Shown here one piece after another: positions 41,264-50,406 of a stretch of 64,000 nucleotides of DNA (position 1 is its first letter; every line of letters begins with the position of its first letter). Origin of the DNA: Polyangiaceae bacterium (GTDB lineage: Bacteria; Myxococcota_A; Polyangia; Polyangiales; Polyangiaceae); assembly GCA_023150915.1 (NCBI GenBank), contig JAKLKA010000022.1:1-64000 (forward strand), written 5' to 3'. Under the pieces are notes generated by a model. It saw nothing but the letters and a program-made list of their open reading frames with translations, had not been told where the DNA came from and made no database searches. Position numbers and translations under genes: made by a program.

Positions 41264-41755
41264 ATGCCCACGCGATACCTTGGCCCGAAGCGCGAGACAC
41301 GTGCCCTGGACACGTTCATCAAGTTGCTGCGAGCCACCGACAGCGTCTACGACCGGTTGCAGAGCGGATTGACCGAAGCAGGCATCACCCACGCGCAGCT
41401 GGCGGTGCTCGAGGCCCTCTGGCACCTCGGGCCCATGTGTCAGCGCGAGCTCGGCCAGAAGCTGCTGCGGAGCGGCGCCAACACCACCGCCGTGGTCGAC
41501 ACGCTGGAGAAGCGCGGCTGGGTCGCCCGCACGCGGCGTGCCGACGACCGGCGTGTCTACCAGGTCGCGCTGACCGCGAGCGGCAAGCGATTCATCCAGA
41601 CCATCTTCCCCGCCCACGCACGGCGGGTGGCCGACGCCCTCTCGGTGCTCGGCAGCGCAGAGCAAGAGCAGCTCGGCCGCTTGTGCAAGAAGCTCGGCCT
41701 CGCCCTGTCGGGGCGAGCGTCCACGCACTCCGACAAACCGAAACCAAGAGGATGA
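41264..41755 (+). CDS. MarR-family transcriptional regulator
   Basis: A 163-residue winged-helix repressor. The DNA-binding part is ITHAQLAVLEALWHLGPMCQ, RELGQKLLRSGANTTAVVDT, with the wing in LEKRGWVARTRRADDRRVYQ and VALTASGKRF. It is 7 bases upstream of the NmrA-like gene in one operon and probably autoregulated from the inverted repeat upstream. Family members respond to small aromatic compounds or oxidants; nothing here shows the ligand. Confidence 0.9.
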   Translation: MPTRYLGPKRETRALDTFIKLLRATDSVYDRLQSGLTEAGITHAQLAVLEALWHLGPMCQRELGQKLLRSGANTTAVVDTLEKRGWVARTRRADDRRVYQVALTASGKRFIQTIFPAHARRVADALSVLGSAEQEQLGRLCKKLGLALSGRASTHSDKPKPRG

Positions 41756-41762
41756 AGACGAC

Positions 41763-42611
41763 ATGGCCAATGAACGAACGATTCTGATCACGGGCGCGAC
41801 CGGGCAGCAGGGCGGCGCGGTGGCCCGTGCGCTCGCCGGCAAGGGCTTCAAGCTGCGGGGCATGACCCGCAAGCCGGACGGAGACGCCGCCAAGGCTCTC
41901 GCTCAGCTCGGTGTCGAGATCGTCAAAGGAGATCTCGACGACGACGCTTCCTTGGGAGCTGCGCTCGCCGGTGCGTGGGGCGTGTTCTCCGTGCAGAACA
42001 CCTGGGAAGCCGGGGTCGAGCGCGAGGAGCAGCAGGGCAAGCACATCGCCAAGATGGCGAAGGAAAAGGGCGTTCAGCACTTCGTCTACACGTCGGTCGG
42101 CTCGGCCCACAAGAAGACGGGGGTCCCGCACTTCGACAACAAGTTCCGCGTGGAGGAGACGATCCGCGGGCTCGCGCTTCCGTCCCACGTGATCCTGCGT
42201 CCGGTGTTCTTCATGGAGAACCTGGTGTCGCCCTGGTTCCTGAACGGTGACACCTTGGCAGCCGGCATGAAGCCCGAGACCGTGCTGCAGATGGTGGCGG
42301 TCGAGGACATCGGGCGCATCGGCGCGCAGGCGTTCATCAACGCCACCGAGCTCAACCGTGCCGAGATCGACATCGCGGGCGACGCCGTCACCATCCCCGC
42401 GGCCGCCGAAGTGCTGAGCAGCGCGATGGGCAAGAAGATCGACTTCTTCCAGGTGCCGATCGCCGAAGTGCGGAAGAACAGCGAAGACTTCGCGCTCATG
42501 CTCGAGTGGTTCGACAGCACCGGCTACAGCGCCGACATCGCCGACCTCGAGAAGAAGTTCGGCAAGCTGACCAAGCTCGCGGACTGGGCGAAGAAGAAGC
42601 TCGGCGGCTGA
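41763..42611 (+). CDS. NmrA/HSCARG-like NAD(P)-binding protein
   Basis: A 282-residue atypical short-chain dehydrogenase: Rossmann motif ILITGATGQQGGAVARALAG, then GVEIVKGDLDD, GVFSVQNTW, HFVYTSVGSAHKKTGVPHFD and NKFRVEETIR. As in NmrA, the YxxxK catalytic pair of SDR enzymes is not clear, suggesting a redox-sensing rather than catalytic role. Co-transcribed with the MarR regulator. Confidence 0.9.
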   Translation: MANERTILITGATGQQGGAVARALAGKGFKLRGMTRKPDGDAAKALAQLGVEIVKGDLDDDASLGAALAGAWGVFSVQNTWEAGVEREEQQGKHIAKMAKEKGVQHFVYTSVGSAHKKTGVPHFDNKFRVEETIRGLALPSHVILRPVFFMENLVSPWFLNGDTLAAGMKPETVLQMVAVEDIGRIGAQAFINATELNRAEIDIAGDAVTIPAAAEVLSSAMGKKIDFFQVPIAEVRKNSEDFALMLEWFDSTGYSADIADLEKKFGKLTKLADWAKKKLGG

Positions 42612-42632
42612 AGCGCTCGTCGTCCGGAAGGG

Positions 42633-42661
42633 CCGGCGCCGTCTGTCGACGGCGGCGCCGG
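42633..42661 (+). terminator. Hairpin after the NmrA gene
   Basis: CCGGCGCCG and CGGCGCCGG form a 9-base perfect stem around TCTGTCGACGG, 22 bases after the stop. There is no long T-run, as is common in GC-rich genomes, but position and stability suit a transcription terminator. Confidence 0.55.
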
Positions 42662-42852
42662 TCGGCTCGGCGCACGATGCCGATCCAGGCGATCACGAGC
42701 GAGCGATCCGAGCGTGAGCAGTGCGGCACCGCGACGCCGGCCGTCGATGTCGTGGTCGCCGGCCGGCCTACCTGATGCCCGAGCGATGGGTGATCACGCT
42801 GGGGCCCGCCGTGCGCTGGGACGTCACCGACTTCGACGACGACGCCTGAAGG

Positions 42853-44268
42853 TCACTTGACCCGTTCCGCGAACCATCCCTGCTGGCAGCCCTGGCCCGA
42901 CAATCGGCAGGTCTCCTGGCCGCGGTTCGAGGGCGTGGTGCCGACGCAGCACACGTAGCCTTTCCCGCACAGCACGCCGCCGCAGCGGACGAAGCCCGGT
43001 GGCGCGGGTCCCTCGTCCGGGGGGGCGCTCCCCGGACCGAGCGACTCGAGGAAGCACGCATGACAGCTCTTGCCGGTCTTGCGACACGCGCGCATCTCCG
43101 GTGTCTCGCAGGCTGGTGCGGTCGCCGACATGTCGATGGGCTCCTTCGGGCCGCTGGTGGTGCGCGACGCGGCGCGCCGGCGCTCGGCCTCGGCGCGCTC
43201 GCGCTCGGCCTTCTCCCAGCGCTCGCGCGCGGCGGCGTCGGCGCGTCGGCGCGCTTCGAGTTCCGCGTCGTCCTGCGCCTCGATCTCCTTGGCAGCCTTC
43301 TCGAAGGCCGCGAGGAGCTTCTCTCGCGAGTCGAGGCTCGGGTCGAGGAGCGTCGAGACGATCTTCTCCATGTTCTTGTGGAGCTCTTTGCAGCTCTTTC
43401 CTTGGGTGCACGGCCCCCGATTCCACAGCTCGCGCACTGCGCCCCGGAGGTCGTTGCCGCGGGAGTCCTTGGCGCGCACGTCCGCTCCGGCCTTCAACAG
43501 CTCTCGGATCGTCTTGTGGCCATAGGTAGTGATGGACGCGGCGAGCACGGTCCGGCCGTGCTTGTCGCGCGTCTCCGGCGGGGCTCCGAGATCGAAGTAC
43601 GCTCTGAGGGTGGCTGCACGGTTCTCCCGCGCGAGCCAGTGCAATAGCGGAAGCGACGCCTCCTGCTCCCAGTAGAGGGGACTCTTGTCGCCCAGGTCCT
43701 TCGGGTTCAGGTGACTCTCCGGATGAGTCCAGGGCAGAGGCGCCATCTTCACGCCGGACTTGGCGAGAAAGCGCACGAGCTCCGCCTCCTTCTCGTCGCC
43801 CAGCGCCTTGTCGAAGCGACGCCCCGGAGGATGCAGGATGAGCGGCCAGGTGTCGCCCTCCTTCGTCTTGCGCCACGGGTCGGCGCCGCGTGCGAGGAGC
43901 AGGCGCAAGATCTCGCGCTTGGCGGGGAGGTCCTGTTCGAAGGGCGTGAGCGCGAAGTGGAATGCAGTCCAGCCGCGCGAGTCGGCCAGGTTCGGGTCGG
44001 CGCCGAGCCCGAGCAGGCGCTTCACCACCTCCGGCTTGCCCATCAGCGCGGCGTACATCAGCGGGGTGACCTTCTGCTGGTAGAGCTCCCCTCCGCGGTC
44101 GATCTCGACGCTCAGCTCGTTGGGCTCGTCTCCGACCAACGCTTCGACGCGAGCGGCGTCGCCAGCAGAGATGGCGTCGGGGAGCGCGGTCTTCGACGCG
44201 CAGGCCCAGCCGAGAGCCAGCGTGGCCAGGGCAGTCCAGCCGGCGGACTTCAATGCTGGATTCCTCAT
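42853..44268 (-). CDS. Ankyrin-repeat lipoprotein with coiled coil and Cys-rich tail
   Basis: 471 residues. Signal peptide with lipobox GWAC; then ankyrin repeats (about 25-275), for example VTPLMYAALMGKPEVVKRLL, GLGADPNLADSRGWTAFHFA and DKHGRTVLAASITTYGHKTI; then a charged coiled coil (about 300-365, Arg/Glu/Ala-rich); finally a Cys-rich tail (CRKTGKSCHACFLESLG, CGGVLCGKGYVCCVGTTPSN). The combination suggests a periplasmic or surface binding protein. Unusual for combining ankyrin repeats with a disulfide-rich tip. Confidence 0.83.
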   Translation of the reverse strand: MRNPALKSAGWTALATLALGWACASKTALPDAISAGDAARVEALVGDEPNELSVEIDRGGELYQQKVTPLMYAALMGKPEVVKRLLGLGADPNLADSRGWTAFHFALTPFEQDLPAKREILRLLLARGADPWRKTKEGDTWPLILHPPGRRFDKALGDEKEAELVRFLAKSGVKMAPLPWTHPESHLNPKDLGDKSPLYWEQEASLPLLHWLARENRAATLRAYFDLGAPPETRDKHGRTVLAASITTYGHKTIRELLKAGADVRAKDSRGNDLRGAVRELWNRGPCTQGKSCKELHKNMEKIVSTLLDPSLDSREKLLAAFEKAAKEIEAQDDAELEARRRADAAARERWEKAERERAEAERRRAASRTTSGPKEPIDMSATAPACETPEMRACRKTGKSCHACFLESLGPGSAPPDEGPAPPGFVRCGGVLCGKGYVCCVGTTPSNRGQETCRLSGQGCQQGWFAERVK

Positions 44269-44369
44269 CGTCGCGTGCCTAGCACGAGCGCGGCGCTGCA
44301 GGGATTCCTTCCGGGCTGGTCGCGCGAGGAGATGAGTTTCCTCCGCGACGGGGGCATCATCCGAGTGCC

Positions 44370-44522
44370 ATGGCCGACAGCGACCCCAAGCGACTGATCC
44401 TGGCTCGACGCGCCCGCTTCGTGGCGCTGGCGCTGGCGAGCGCCGAGACGGCAGGGCTCGTGCAGCTCGGGTCGTCGTCGCTGTGCGCCGCGACGGCGGA
44501 TCCCCTGGACGAGCAACACTGA
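44370..44522 (+). CDS. 50-residue small protein with one hydrophobic helix
   Basis: ATG 44370 opens MADSDPKRLILARRARFVAL then ALASAETAGLVQLGSSSLC and a short acidic end DPLDEQH before TGA. The pattern (charged start, RRARFV, Ala-rich helix, Cys) is that of a small protein family I associate with myxobacteria. The 28 bases coding ALASAETAG are shared with repeat R2, and VQLGSSSLCA recurs at 38380, so fragments of its paralogues are scattered in the window. Confidence 0.5.
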   Translation: MADSDPKRLILARRARFVALALASAETAGLVQLGSSSLCAATADPLDEQH

Positions 44523-44525
44523 GCC

Positions 44526-44930
44526 GTGCGCTCGACGCGCTCGACTCGAGCTCGGTTCACGGCAGCGTCTCGGGCGACGCGGGCAACCGCGTCGCGCGAG
44601 CTGGCAGCCGGCGGGGCCCACGGCAAGGGTGAGGTCTACGAGCGCGGACAGCTCGTCGGCACCACGCGTCTCACTCAGCTCTCGCTGGGGCTCGCGCTCG
44701 GCGGGCAGGCCTACTCGGAGCTGATCTTCTTCCGCGACAAGGCGGCCCTCGACGACTTCAAGTCGGGCAACTTCGAGCTCGGGGCCCAAGCCTCGGCGAT
44801 CGCCGTGACCGCGGGCGCCTCGACCGACGCGAGCTACGAGAACGGCGTCGCCATCTTCACACTGCCCAAGGCAGGGTTGATGTACGAGGCCGCGGTCGCG
44901 GGCCAGAAGTTCAGCTTCTACCCGCTGTGA
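44526..44930 (+). pseudogene. SYLF-domain (Ysc84-like) protein, C-terminal half only
   Basis: From about codon 28 the frame matches lipid-binding SYLF proteins: GGAHGKGEVYERGQLVGTTR, LTQLSLGLALGGQAYSELIF, FFRDKAALDDFKSGNFELGA and FTLPKAGLMYEAAVAGQKFS. Intact proteins have a signal peptide and another 70 or so residues before GGAHG; here that part is Arg/Ser/Thr-rich and unrelated. The 5' half was probably replaced by a join to the small-protein gene region upstream. Confidence 0.7.
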
Positions 44931-45050
44931 AGGGCGCGCGAGCGATCTGCAGCACGTCGCCGGCGTCGTTGGTGAGGAAGGGCAACGGGTGAAAGACGAG
45001 CTCGCCGCCTTCGTCCTCCGCGAAGACGCCGACCTTTCCTACGCGCGACG

Positions 45051-45836
45051 CTAGCGCTTGGGGCCGCAGGCCCAGTCGTCCGGCAGGGCGACCGCGAGCT
45101 CGGGCGGTAGCGGCCGCTCGACCCAGGCGCAGAGCGCTGCGACGGTCCACACGCGCACGTCGAACGCGGGGTGCGGCACCTCGCGCGCGTGGAATTGGCC
45201 GGCAGAGTCGGAGCGACCGATTCTGATCGGGCGCGTCAGAGCACCGAGCTTGCTGCTCGCCTCGGCGGCTCCCGCGTTTTCGACCACGAGCGCGCAGTCA
45301 CGCGTCTTGTCGTGCGGGTCGCGATGCTCGCCCTCCTCGAGCCAAAGCTGACGGGCGCTTTCCGCCAGAGCCGGCGGTGCGGCGATGCGCAGGCCTCGAA
45401 ATCCCTTTCCGGGGCGGTACCACGCGAGCAGCCAGTCTGCGTCGCGCCCGACGGCGACGAGCGCCGACTCGCAGCGGAAGCTCGGCAACACGGTGACACG
45501 CGCCGTGCCCGAGACGAGCGAGACTTCCGGGTCTCCCAGCACGGCGACGCCGTCGCCGCGCAGGTGGCACTCCTCGGGATCCCCGGAGAACCTGAGCTGC
45601 CCGCTCGCGTCGCTGACGCCGCGGATCCAGCCATCGGTGTCGCGCGACCGGTGGGTCCGTGGCGCCAGCGGGTCGAGTCGCCCGCACCACAGAGCCACTC
45701 CCGCAGCGGGAAGCCCGTCGGGTTGGAGCACGAGCAGCGCCGGGTCGGGTAGCTCTGGCGCGAGCGCCCGGGCGCCCGCCGCCATGGCGCAGGCCAGCGC
45801 GACGCCGGCGGCGACGGGGATCCGTCGATGCAGCAC
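45051..45836 (-). CDS. Secreted hypothetical protein
   Basis: About 261 residues from GTG 45836, with a signal peptide (RRIPVAAGVALACAMAAGAR-ALAPELP). The body has a beta-rich look with motifs LVLQPDGLPAAGVALWCG, VLPSFRCESALVAVGRDADW and REVPHPAFDVRVWTVAALCA, and six or so Cys. No known domain was recognised. The open frame upstream of 45836 lacks coding character. Confidence 0.65.
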   Translation of the reverse strand: MLHRRIPVAAGVALACAMAAGARALAPELPDPALLVLQPDGLPAAGVALWCGRLDPLAPRTHRSRDTDGWIRGVSDASGQLRFSGDPEECHLRGDGVAVLGDPEVSLVSGTARVTVLPSFRCESALVAVGRDADWLLAWYRPGKGFRGLRIAAPPALAESARQLWLEEGEHRDPHDKTRDCALVVENAGAAEASSKLGALTRPIRIGRSDSAGQFHAREVPHPAFDVRVWTVAALCAWVERPLPPELAVALPDDWACGPKR

Positions 45837-46024
45837 GTCGGGGAGTCTATCCAAGTTCCAAGCCCTTGGGGTGATGCATCGCCCGGCGCCCCCTCCCCCG
45901 CCCACGCGAGCGAGTTTGCCGTCAACGACCTGTCCAACGGCAAGGTCGAGCGCGGCGAGGCACCCCCTCCCGCGAGCCCGTGGCGATCGGCCGCCTGCCG
46001 CGGCATCGCAATCGAGAGCCGGTA

Positions 46025-46372
46025 TCAGCAATCGTCGGGCACGGTGAAGACGTGACCGCCCTTGGCGACGGCAATCCAGCTCCGTGTGCTGTCGCTCCAG
46101 ACGTAGCGCACCAGCCGCGCTTGCTGGGGCGAGGGACCTCTTGCGGCCGCGATCAGGCGAAACATCTGGTGGAGGTTGCAGCGGGGTTTCGCCAGGGGTG
46201 GTCGACACCCGGCTGGAGCGGAGACCGCCGGCTCTTGCGCCGGCGTGGACAGCGGGACGGTCGGGGGCAAGCCCGCGCTCGGCAAGGTGCTCTTGTGCAG
46301 CGACGGTGCGCTCTCCCACGTCGGCGCCGCCGGCGGTGCCGACGAGAGCTGCTGCTCGCACACCTGCAGCAT
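46025..46372 (-). CDS. Possible small secreted or linker protein
   Basis: A 115-residue frame: Pro/Ser/Thr-rich N-terminus and a more protein-like C-terminus with RLVRYVWSDSTRSWIAVAKG and GHVFTVPDDC. It has no clear signal peptide. It would be divergent from the kinase gene, 53 bases away. It may be the end of a larger gene whose start is lost. Confidence 0.35.
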   Translation of the reverse strand: MLQVCEQQLSSAPPAAPTWESAPSLHKSTLPSAGLPPTVPLSTPAQEPAVSAPAGCRPPLAKPRCNLHQMFRLIAAARGPSPQQARLVRYVWSDSTRSWIAVAKGGHVFTVPDDC

Positions 46373-46425
46373 GGAGCCTCGCAGTCCAGGCCCCTCGCGC
46401 CGCAGCTGTGTCTTATGATGGCCCC

Positions 46426-49400
46426 GTGAAGCGCCCCGCCTTTCTCGGCGAACGTTTCCGGCTGCACGAGCAGGCGGGCGTCGGCGGCATGGGCACCGTC
46501 TATCGCGCCACGGACACCCTCACCGGCGGCACGGTGGCGGTCAAAGTGCTGAATGCGCAGGCCGACGACGTCGTCGAGCGCCTCGAGCTCGAGGGCACGC
46601 TGCTGGCCGAGCTTCGTCATCCTGCGGTCGTCCGCCACGTCGCGCACGGTCGCACGTCGTCGAACGAGCCCTACTTGGTCATGGAGTGGCTCGACGGCGA
46701 GCCGCTCTCACGTCGCCTCGCACGCGAGCCGCTCACGCTGACCGAGACCGTGGCGCTCGCCCGCCGGGTGGGAGACGGACTGGCAGCGGCGCACGAGCGA
46801 GGCGTGGTGCATCGCGACATCAAGCCGGGCAACTTGTTCCTGGTCGGTGGCGAGCCGGCTCGCGCCAAGATCTTGGATTTCGGTATCGCCCGACGCTGGG
46901 CGGAGACTCATCACGTCACGGCCACCGGCTTCCGCGTCGGCACGCTCAGCTACATGTCGCCGGAGCACGCGCGCGGGGAGCGCGACGTCGACGCGCGCGC
47001 GGACGTGTTCTCGCTCGGCTGCGTGCTCTTCGAGTGCCTCACCGGGAAGAAGGCGTTCGCCGGCCGTCATGCCACCGCGGTGCTGGCCAAGATCCTGATC
47101 GACGAGGCTCCGCGCGTGCGCGAGCTGCGCTCCGAAGTGCCCCGTGCGCTCGACCAGCTGGTGGCGCGCATGCTCGCCAAGGACCGGACCGCTCGACCGC
47201 CCAATGCCGCGGCGGTGCTCGCGGAGCTCGCCGACCTGGAGGGCATGGCGCTCGGCTCGTTGCCGCCGATCGAGCCGACGGCGGCCCGCCTCGGCGTCGA
47301 AGAGCGACGCTTCGTGGCTGTCCTGCTCACCCGCGATTCCAGCAACGACCCGGAGCGGACCGTGGCCCTGCGCGGCGGCCAGCCTCCATCGGAGGGGTTG
47401 GCACTCGACCGCACCGTGGGCTCCTTCGGCGGGAAGCTCGACGTGCTCGCCGACGGCTCGGCGCTCGCGGTGTTCTCGGGTACGGGTCCGGCCACGGACC
47501 TCGCGGTGCGTGCAGCGACGTGTGCGCGCGAGGTCTCGGTCGCGCACCGCGGGGCGCAAGTCAGCATCGCGGCTGGGCTCGAGGCGCTGTTGATGCGGCT
47601 GCCCGTCGGCGCGGTGATCGATCGGGCCGCCGACGCGCTGGTCGAGTCGCCCGCTGGGCGCGTGCGCATCGACGAAGTGACCGCGGGCCTGGTCGCCGAT
47701 CGCTTCCACGTCGAAGCCGAAGACCGCGGCCTGTTCCTGGGGAGCCCCAAGCACGGGGCCGAGCCCGCGCGCACGCTGCTGGGCAGGGCAACCCCCTGCG
47801 TGGGACGTCGCCGCGAGCTCGCGCTGCTCGAGGCGTCCTTCGACGAGTGCATCTCCGAGCGAGTGGCGCGCGTGGTGCTGGTGGTGGCGCCCGCCGGGAC
47901 CGGAAAGTCCCGTCTGAGATACGAGCTGGTGGAGCGGCTGCGCACGCAGGGCGAGCCGTTCTCTCTGCTCATCGGGCGCGGCGACTCGATGAGCGCCGGC
48001 GCGCCATTCGCGCTCCTCTCCGACGCCTTGAGGCGCGCGGCCGGGATCCAGAGCGGACAACCACCGAAGCTGGGGCGCGCTCGCCTCAGAGCACGCCTGG
48101 CACGCGTGCTGGGCCACGACGAGGCGCGCATGCAGCGGACGGCCGAGCTGATCTCGGAGCTCGTCGGGATCCCGGTCCCAGAGGCCGAGTCGGGCCCGGA
48201 GCTCCGCGCGGCGCGGCGTGATCCCACCCTGCTCGGCGACGCCATGCGCAGCGCCTTCGAGGAGCTGGTGGTCGCCGAAGCGAGCTCTGCCCCCCTGCTC
48301 TTGGTGCTCGAGGACTTGCACTGGGGTGATGGTCCCACGGTGAGCTTCGTCGACTCGGCGCTGCGCAACACCAAGGATGCCCCAGTGTTGGTGCTCGCGC
48401 TGGCGCGGCCCGAAGTGCATCAGCGCTTCCCTTCTTTGTGGAGAGAGCGCGCTCCGCTGGAAATGAGCCTGCCGCCGCTCTCGCCACGCGCCGCCCAGGA
48501 GCTCGCGCGCAGCGTGCTCGGAGACCAGGCCCCTGACGAGGTCTTGCGCTCGGTGGTCGAGCTCGCCGGCGGCAACGCGTTCTATCTGGAGGAGCTCCTT
48601 CGCTCCGTGGCTCGAGGCGACGGAGCCGCGCTCCCTGAGACCGTGGTGGGCATGGTGCAAGCTCGGCTGGATGCGCTCGGCACCGAGGCGCGCCGCGTGC
48701 TGCGTGCCGCCAGCATCTTCGGCGAGCGGTTCTGGCTGGGCGGGGTCCTCTCGTTGCTCGGGGGCAACGACGAGCCGACCTTGGCCGACGACCCCTTCGG
48801 CGACATGGAACGCGCGGAGCTGATTTCCCGGCGCGTCGAGTCGCGCATCCCCGGTGACGTCGAGCTGACGTTCCGCCATGCGCTGGTGCGCGAGGGGGCC
48901 TACGCCATGCTCACCGACGAAGATCGCCTGTTGGGGCACCGCCTCGCCGGCGAATGGCTGCTGTCCGCCGGGGAAGCGGACGCCGCGATTCTGGCGGAGC
49001 ACTTCGCGCGGGGGGGCGCGGCCGATCGCGCGATTGGCTTCTACCAAGAGGCCGCCCGCCAAGCACTGGAAGGGAACGACTTCTCTGCCGCGATGTCGCT
49101 GGTCGAGCGAGGCCTCGCGCAGGGTGCGGCGGGCTCCGCGCGGGGCCAATTGCTGGTCATCCAGGCAGAGGCGTGTCGCTGGCAGGCCCGCCCCGCCGAG
49201 GCCCTCACGGCGGCCGATGAGGCACTCGGCTGCTTGGCGAAGGGCAGTGGCGGCTGGTTTCGCGCTCTGAAGGAGGCGATCATCGGCGGCTCCGGCTGCG
49301 GCGAGATCGAGCGGGTTCGGACCTTCTTCGAGCTCGCGGTGGCCACCCCGGCCGATGCGGCGGGCGCGGTGGAGCGCCTGGTGTGCCTGTGCCGCGCCAA

Positions 49401-50307
49401 CGTGCTCTCGTTCGAGCTCGGCGCTCCCGAGATCTCCGCCGCCACCGAGCACGAGGCCGAAGCGCTGGCTCGCACCATCCCGAGACCCGACCCGTACGTC
49501 GACGGCTGGGTGGGTTGGCTCCGGGCCCGGGCGGCGGTCCACGGTGGAGATCTGGGCCGCAGCGCGCTCGCCACGCTCGAAGCCATGGCGGCGTTCGAGA
49601 GGGCCGGTGACGTCCGCAACGCCACCACCCAGGCCCTCAACGCCGGGCACCTGCTCAGTTTGCTCGGTGATCTCGAGAGCTCGATCGAGATGCTGCGCCG
49701 CGCGGTCGACAACGCCGAACGGCTGGGTCTCCCGTTGGTGCGCGGGTACGCCCTTCACCACCTCGGGCATGTCATGGGTCTCACGGGCGACATCGCCGGC
49801 GGCATCGCGCTTCAGGCTCAGGCGGTCGCGTTCGCTGTCGAGAGCAAGATCCCGTTCCTGGAGTCTGCGGCGCGCGGATACCTGGCGCTGGCCGAGCTCG
49901 CGCGCGGAGATCTCGACGAAGCGGAGCGCCAGGCGGACCTGGCCTTGACCTGTGCTCCGACTCCCCATGCGACCATGGTCGCTCTCGGCGCCCGTGCCAG
50001 GCTGCACTTGGCGAAGGGCCATGCCGACGCGGCGCTCCGAGATGCGCGCGCCGCGATGGAGCAGCTGGCCTCGTTGGGCGCTCAGGAAGAGAACGAGAAC
50101 GATCTGCGCGTTCCCTTGGCCGAGGCGCTGATGGCCACCGGAGACGAGCAAGGCGCCCGAAACGCCATCACGGAGGCGCGCGCCGCCGCGCTCAGCGTCG
50201 CGAGTCTCATGCCGGACGAGCGCCGACGGCACGCTGTGCTCGAGCGTGTCTGGGCCAATCGCCGTGCGCTCGAGCTCTACGACGCTTGGGTCTTGGCGCC
50301 CGAATAG
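46426..50307 (+). CDS. Ser/Thr protein kinase fused to AAA ATPase and TPR region
   Basis: A 1293-residue cytoplasmic regulator starting at GTG 46426. The PknB-type kinase domain (about 8-265) has GVGGMGTVYRA, catalytic Lys in VAVKVL, HRDIKPGN (about 129) and DFGIARR (about 150), so it should be active. A degenerate cyclase-like segment (about 300-435) follows without metal-binding Asp residues. The AAA ATPase has Walker A APAGTGKSRL (about 488) and Walker B LLLVLEDLHWGD. The rest (about 830-1290) is helical TPR-like. The layout is common in Polyangia, where such proteins are thought to integrate signals. Confidence 0.9.
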   Translation: MKRPAFLGERFRLHEQAGVGGMGTVYRATDTLTGGTVAVKVLNAQADDVVERLELEGTLLAELRHPAVVRHVAHGRTSSNEPYLVMEWLDGEPLSRRLAREPLTLTETVALARRVGDGLAAAHERGVVHRDIKPGNLFLVGGEPARAKILDFGIARRWAETHHVTATGFRVGTLSYMSPEHARGERDVDARADVFSLGCVLFECLTGKKAFAGRHATAVLAKILIDEAPRVRELRSEVPRALDQLVARMLAKDRTARPPNAAAVLAELADLEGMALGSLPPIEPTAARLGVEERRFVAVLLTRDSSNDPERTVALRGGQPPSEGLALDRTVGSFGGKLDVLADGSALAVFSGTGPATDLAVRAATCAREVSVAHRGAQVSIAAGLEALLMRLPVGAVIDRAADALVESPAGRVRIDEVTAGLVADRFHVEAEDRGLFLGSPKHGAEPARTLLGRATPCVGRRRELALLEASFDECISERVARVVLVVAPAGTGKSRLRYELVERLRTQGEPFSLLIGRGDSMSAGAPFALLSDALRRAAGIQSGQPPKLGRARLRARLARVLGHDEARMQRTAELISELVGIPVPEAESGPELRAARRDPTLLGDAMRSAFEELVVAEASSAPLLLVLEDLHWGDGPTVSFVDSALRNTKDAPVLVLALARPEVHQRFPSLWRERAPLEMSLPPLSPRAAQELARSVLGDQAPDEVLRSVVELAGGNAFYLEELLRSVARGDGAALPETVVGMVQARLDALGTEARRVLRAASIFGERFWLGGVLSLLGGNDEPTLADDPFGDMERAELISRRVESRIPGDVELTFRHALVREGAYAMLTDEDRLLGHRLAGEWLLSAGEADAAILAEHFARGGAADRAIGFYQEAARQALEGNDFSAAMSLVERGLAQGAAGSARGQLLVIQAEACRWQARPAEALTAADEALGCLAKGSGGWFRALKEAIIGGSGCGEIERVRTFFELAVATPADAAGAVERLVCLCRANVLSFELGAPEISAATEHEAEALARTIPRPDPYVDGWVGWLRARAAVHGGDLGRSALATLEAMAAFERAGDVRNATTQALNAGHLLSLLGDLESSIEMLRRAVDNAERLGLPLVRGYALHHLGHVMGLTGDIAGGIALQAQAVAFAVESKIPFLESAARGYLALAELARGDLDEAERQADLALTCAPTPHATMVALGARARLHLAKGHADAALRDARAAMEQLASLGAQEENENDLRVPLAEALMATGDEQGARNAITEARAAALSVASLMPDERRRHAVLERVWANRRALELYDAWVLAPE

Positions 50308-50406
50308 ATCCGGGTCAAGGTCGGCCCGAAGGCGAAGCGCGCGAAAAGTCGAGGCGCGCCCCGCGAAGTAGTCTCTGCAGGACACCGCGCGTGGCAGGCG
50401 GACCGC

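Noticed and set aside
42775-42849. 24-codon plus-strand frame MPERWVITLGPAVRWDVTDF
   Set aside because: Too short, no ribosome site, and it lies between a terminator hairpin and a convergent gene; could be another gene end but cannot be supported.
44934-45050. Minus-strand protein-like stretch (VGVFAEDEGGELVFHPLPFL)
   Set aside because: Possibly a gene end, but no start, length or family can be supported.
46708-50385. 1225-codon minus-strand frame opposite the kinase
   Set aside because: Shadow frame produced by third-position GC bias; the plus-strand kinase/ATPase motifs are unambiguous.
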